Origin: Aliamphritea ceti
GTDB taxonomy: Bacteria > Pseudomonadota > Gammaproteobacteria > Pseudomonadales > Balneatricaceae
Assembly: GCF_024347215.1 (NCBI RefSeq)
Contig: NZ_AP025282.1
Span: 2,418,001 to 2,482,000 of the forward strand
Length of the DNA stretch: 64,000 nucleotides
Direction of reading: 5' to 3'
In this document: positions 61,309-64,000 of the stretch, piece after piece
Position numbering within the stretch: position 1 is the first letter of the stretch
Layout of the letters: each line of letters opens with the position of its first letter
Notes under the pieces: generated by a model
The model's input: the letters and a program-made list of their open reading frames with translations, nothing else
Told to the model about the DNA's origin: nothing
The model's database searches: none
Made by a program: the position numbers and the translations under genes

Positions 61309-62080
61309 TCATCCTGTTTTATTGCGTGAGCAGCTAAATCAGTTGCAGGAAGTAAGCTCTGAAGGCCTGAACTTTTTTCTGGTGCTCAGCGGTACCTCAG
61401 AGGCTAACGCGCTGCAACACTTTTACAGCCAGGGCGAAAGCGGCGCAAAGCCACTTTGGCTGAATACCCCGTATCGTGACTGGGAAGAGGTGATGCCACA
61501 TCTGGCGCCTATTGAGCCCGACTCTGCTTTTATCGACTGGCTGGATGAGCAAGGTGAGGCATTTCCTGACTGGGGTTGGCTGGTAGTCAGCCCATTTGGA
61601 TTTGATGCGGTGTTTAGTCACTTTGAAAGCCTGACGAAAGTAATCATGCCCAGCGGTAATGAAGTGTTTTTCCGCTACTGGGATGCACCGCAGGTGTTGC
61701 CTGTTTTTCAGCTTGAGGAAGCAGAAAATGTAGCTGACCTGATGGGACCCGTCGCGAATCTGATCAGCGCAAATGGTTCAGTAAGTCATCCTCAAAGTCC
61801 TGGTATTGTTTGCCGGCAGTTTCCGTGGTGGGAACTAAGTAAGCAAGTCCAGCAAAAGTTATTTGCCCAGAATACATCCACGCTGGAAAGTAATCTGTTG
61901 CAACAGCTTATTGAACGAAATCCTAATCTCTATGAAGCCTATCCTGTGAATACGTTAAAAGTAAAAATTCAGCGGTTTGTTAAATCAGAACAGGCATCAG
62001 CTGTTATTACACGCTACTCAGGGTTAGAAGCGTATCTGCAAAAGGAATTGAATGATGCAATCGCATATCCAAAGCATTGA
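61298..62080 (+). CDS. DUF4123 T6SS effector adaptor
   Basis: A 260-residue protein of the DUF4123 family: LNFFLVLSGTSEANALQHFY at the N-terminus, then WGWLVVSPFGFDAVFSHFES and EVFFRYWDAPQVLPVF. I prefer the GTG at 61298, which overlaps the vgrG stop by 11 bases and has AAGGACGG upstream; the GTG at 61265 lies further inside vgrG. Its 3' end overlaps the Rhs gene start by 29 bases. It should load the Rhs effector onto the upstream VgrG. Confidence 0.85.
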   Translation: MQSSHPVLLREQLNQLQEVSSEGLNFFLVLSGTSEANALQHFYSQGESGAKPLWLNTPYRDWEEVMPHLAPIEPDSAFIDWLDEQGEAFPDWGWLVVSPFGFDAVFSHFESLTKVIMPSGNEVFFRYWDAPQVLPVFQLEEAENVADLMGPVANLISANGSVSHPQSPGIVCRQFPWWELSKQVQQKLFAQNTSTLESNLLQQLIERNPNLYEAYPVNTLKVKIQRFVKSEQASAVITRYSGLEAYLQKELNDAIAYPKH

Positions 62081-64000
62081 AGAGGCACTAGCGGCCTATC
62101 CGGATTCCCTGAATACCTATCGTAAACACACCGAAGAATTCTTTGGGGTCAGTCTTTTACTACCTTCCCTGAAAATGGATCGAAAGATCGTTGTCGGGGA
62201 AAACGAAATTGTTGATTCCTATGATGAAAATGATTTTACCCTTACCGCAGTATGTCCTGAAAGTGGTGAGTTGGTTCTGGTAAGTAAATTTGAGTCAGTT
62301 TTTCATGTCCCCATAGGTGATGTAAAAGTTGATATTTACGAGGTGGGAGCGGGATTCTTATTGAGCGATGGGGATCCTGTTGATTCAGCGGTTGCTGATA
62401 AGGATGGAAGAGTTGTTTTTACCGGATTAAAGCCCCGGGTACGTTACCGCTTTGATATCAATGGCGATGCATCAGATGCGCATTTAACTGCATTGTTTTC
62501 ATCCTACGACGGTTTTATTCAGGATAACTATGGCTGGTTGCAGGAACAGTGGGGTATTTACAAACCGCAGTGGGCTGGGTCTGTAGGGGCGTCGCTTGGT
62601 AGAACCATGGTTGCACCCATAACAGGCATAGCGAAGGGTATATGGGGCGCGTTAAAAGATATCTGGGAGGGTATGAAGGCTGCTTACAACCTATTAAAGG
62701 ACCCTTACGCAATCCCCGACAAACTGCTGGAAGGGGCAGGTAATATCCGTGATCAGGTTGCCGGTCTTATCGCATCTGCTCCGGATGCTGCAGCAAAGGC
62801 TTTACTGTTCGCTTCAGATGAAGCCGCGCTGTTCCTTCTGGTTAAACGAACCTTGTTGTGGATGTCGATGATCCCGCCCGATCAGGCGATTGAAAATACC
62901 TACGAAACAATTACTCAGTTTGTAGTAACTATTGCTATCGATATTGCTTTAGGCCTGGTGCTGACAGTATTGGGTGGCGCACTCGGCATAACCTTTCTGG
63001 CAGCCCGTATAGCCGTTTATGGAAGGCGTTTTACAAGCTGGTTTTTAAAGATTGCGGATGCGGTAATGGGGTTCTTTAAAGAGCTCTCTGAAATGGTGGT
63101 TAAGTATGCCGATAACGCACTGAACTATCGAAAGGTAGCGATACGTGGGAATAAGCCAGCAGCGGCTCTAACTAACGGTAACGAGCTGCATGCAAGTTTT
63201 GATAATAAGCCTCATACCAGTGTTGATCAGAACAACGGAGTAACGGATAAATCAGATCAGGGGACCTCTGGTAGCGGTGATCCTATAGACAGTAATGCTT
63301 GCACTAAAGTTGATGGCTGTCCTGTTTCAATGGTTACTGGTGAAGAACTTCTTGAACTGGAAGACGCCCGTTTATCCGGCTTAATTCAGCTGCCGTTTGC
63401 ACGTACCTACCGCTCCTCTAACTGCGAGAACAGCCAGGGTATGGGGTTCGGCTGGACGCATTCACTAAGTCATCAGCTTCGCTTTATTGGCGGCCAGATT
63501 GAATGGCATGATCATCAGGGGCGTATGACGCCGCTGGCAAACCCTGAAGAGCATTTTGGTGTTGTAACTAACCGTCTGGCAGGCAGTACCATTTTCTTGG
63601 GTAAGAGCGAAGGTGAGTATATTCTCACCTCAGAGAGCGTTGCCCCGTATTTTTACCACTTTAAGAAACACGGTACGGTCGGCTATCTGAGCGCCATCAG
63701 TGACCACTACCAGAATCGCCTGGATATACGCTATGACAGCGACCGACGCATCACCCGGGTAGAGTCTGAACATGGCACGGCATTGGGGTTGCAGTACCAT
63801 GGGCTTTCATCACTGATAAGCAGTGTTGATCTGCTTGGTCGTGAACATGGCCAATGGATTAGCCAGGGTGCGTACATGCGGTATGAGTATAATGCTGCTC
63901 ATCAACTGATAAAGGCCAGTAATGCTCAGGGTGAAGCTGAGTCCTATGAATATGATGAAGCGAACGTTATTCAGCGACGTCATCTGGCCGGTGGCGCGGA
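62052..64000 (+). CDS. Rhs-family T6SS effector, N-terminal part (runs off window)
   Basis: The frame is open from ATG 62052 (or the adjacent ATG 62055; AAAGGA upstream) to the window end, about 650 codons. Residues 1-180 are an unrecognised soluble N-terminus. Hydrophobic helices follow (ALFLLVKRTLLWMSMI, TIAIDIALGLVLTVLGGALG), typical of the membrane segments in Rhs effector N-termini. Near residue 425 comes the DUF6531-type entry into the Rhs cage (GCPVSMVTGEELLELEDARL, LPFARTYRSSN), then RHS/YD strands (LDIRYDSDRRITRVES, MRYEYNAAHQL). No PAAR motif is visible in the N-terminal part. The toxic C-terminal tip and its immunity gene lie beyond the window. It follows vgrG and DUF4123 with overlapping frames. 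Confidence 0.88.
   Translation, partial: MMQSHIQSIEEALAAYPDSLNTYRKHTEEFFGVSLLLPSLKMDRKIVVGENEIVDSYDENDFTLTAVCPESGELVLVSKFESVFHVPIGDVKVDIYEVGAGFLLSDGDPVDSAVADKDGRVVFTGLKPRVRYRFDINGDASDAHLTALFSSYDGFIQDNYGWLQEQWGIYKPQWAGSVGASLGRTMVAPITGIAKGIWGALKDIWEGMKAAYNLLKDPYAIPDKLLEGAGNIRDQVAGLIASAPDAAAKALLFASDEAALFLLVKRTLLWMSMIPPDQAIENTYETITQFVVTIAIDIALGLVLTVLGGALGITFLAARIAVYGRRFTSWFLKIADAVMGFFKELSEMVVKYADNALNYRKVAIRGNKPAAALTNGNELHASFDNKPHTSVDQNNGVTDKSDQGTSGSGDPIDSNACTKVDGCPVSMVTGEELLELEDARLSGLIQLPFARTYRSSNCENSQGMGFGWTHSLSHQLRFIGGQIEWHDHQGRMTPLANPEEHFGVVTNRLAGSTIFLGKSEGEYILTSESVAPYFYHFKKHGTVGYLSAISDHYQNRLDIRYDSDRRITRVESEHGTALGLQYHGLSSLISSVDLLGREHGQWISQGAYMRYEYNAAHQLIKASNAQGEAESYEYDEANVIQRRHLAGGA

Overview
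The window is almost entirely a type VI secretion (T6SS) island from a gammaproteobacterium. The Hcp is close to the Vibrio cholerae type, base composition is moderate, and the layout (Fha/TagH, PpkA, PppA, TagF, a VasH-like activator) fits a marine Oceanospirillales- or Vibrio-like host. The genus is not determinable by eye. All thirteen core components (TssA-M) are present, together with PAAR, TagF, the PpkA/PppA/FHA post-translational switch and a sigma-54 activator.

Layout. 1-6143 (+): tail of a VgrG/DUF4123/effector module: the end of a DUF4123 adaptor, a 1264-aa LysM effector whose last part is AT-rich, then a secreted Sel1-repeat protein and two small unknown genes (immunity candidates). 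6303-9654 (-): a large Sel1-repeat gene split by a -1 frame change at an A8 run, and a SPOR-like exported protein. 9861-25643 (+): an unknown gene, hcp behind a sigma-54 promoter, then tssJ-tssK-tssL-tssM-tagF-pppA-ppkA-unknown-PAAR. 25692-34213 (-): a second delivery module, vgrG-DUF4123-LysM/VasX-like pore-forming toxin-immunity, with the immunity gene duplicated together with the 3' end of the toxin gene. 34538-36082 (+): tagH (FHA). 36221-47628 (+): a two-partner secretion pair (tpsB, 8.8-kb tpsA with near-perfect 591-bp tandem repeats) and a SapC-family gene, placed inside the T6SS cluster. 47628-59160 (+): tssA-B-C-E-F-G-H and the sigma-54 activator. 59314-64000 (+): a third module, vgrG-DUF4123-Rhs, with the Rhs gene running off the window.

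How it works together. TssJLM form the envelope complex, TssEFGK plus VgrG and PAAR the baseplate, TssA/B/C and Hcp the sheath and tube, and TssH recycles the sheath. PpkA (here fused to a periplasmic sulfatase-modifying-factor-like domain resembling TagR), PppA, TagF and the FHA protein TagH would gate firing. Good sigma-54 promoters lie upstream of hcp and of both complete vgrG genes, and a matching bacterial enhancer-binding protein is encoded in the cluster. This suggests that the expended parts (tube, spikes and their cargo) are controlled as one sigma-54 regulon. Each vgrG is followed by a DUF4123 adaptor and a large effector with overlapping or closely spaced reading frames. No rRNA, tRNA, CRISPR array, transposase or integrase gene was seen.
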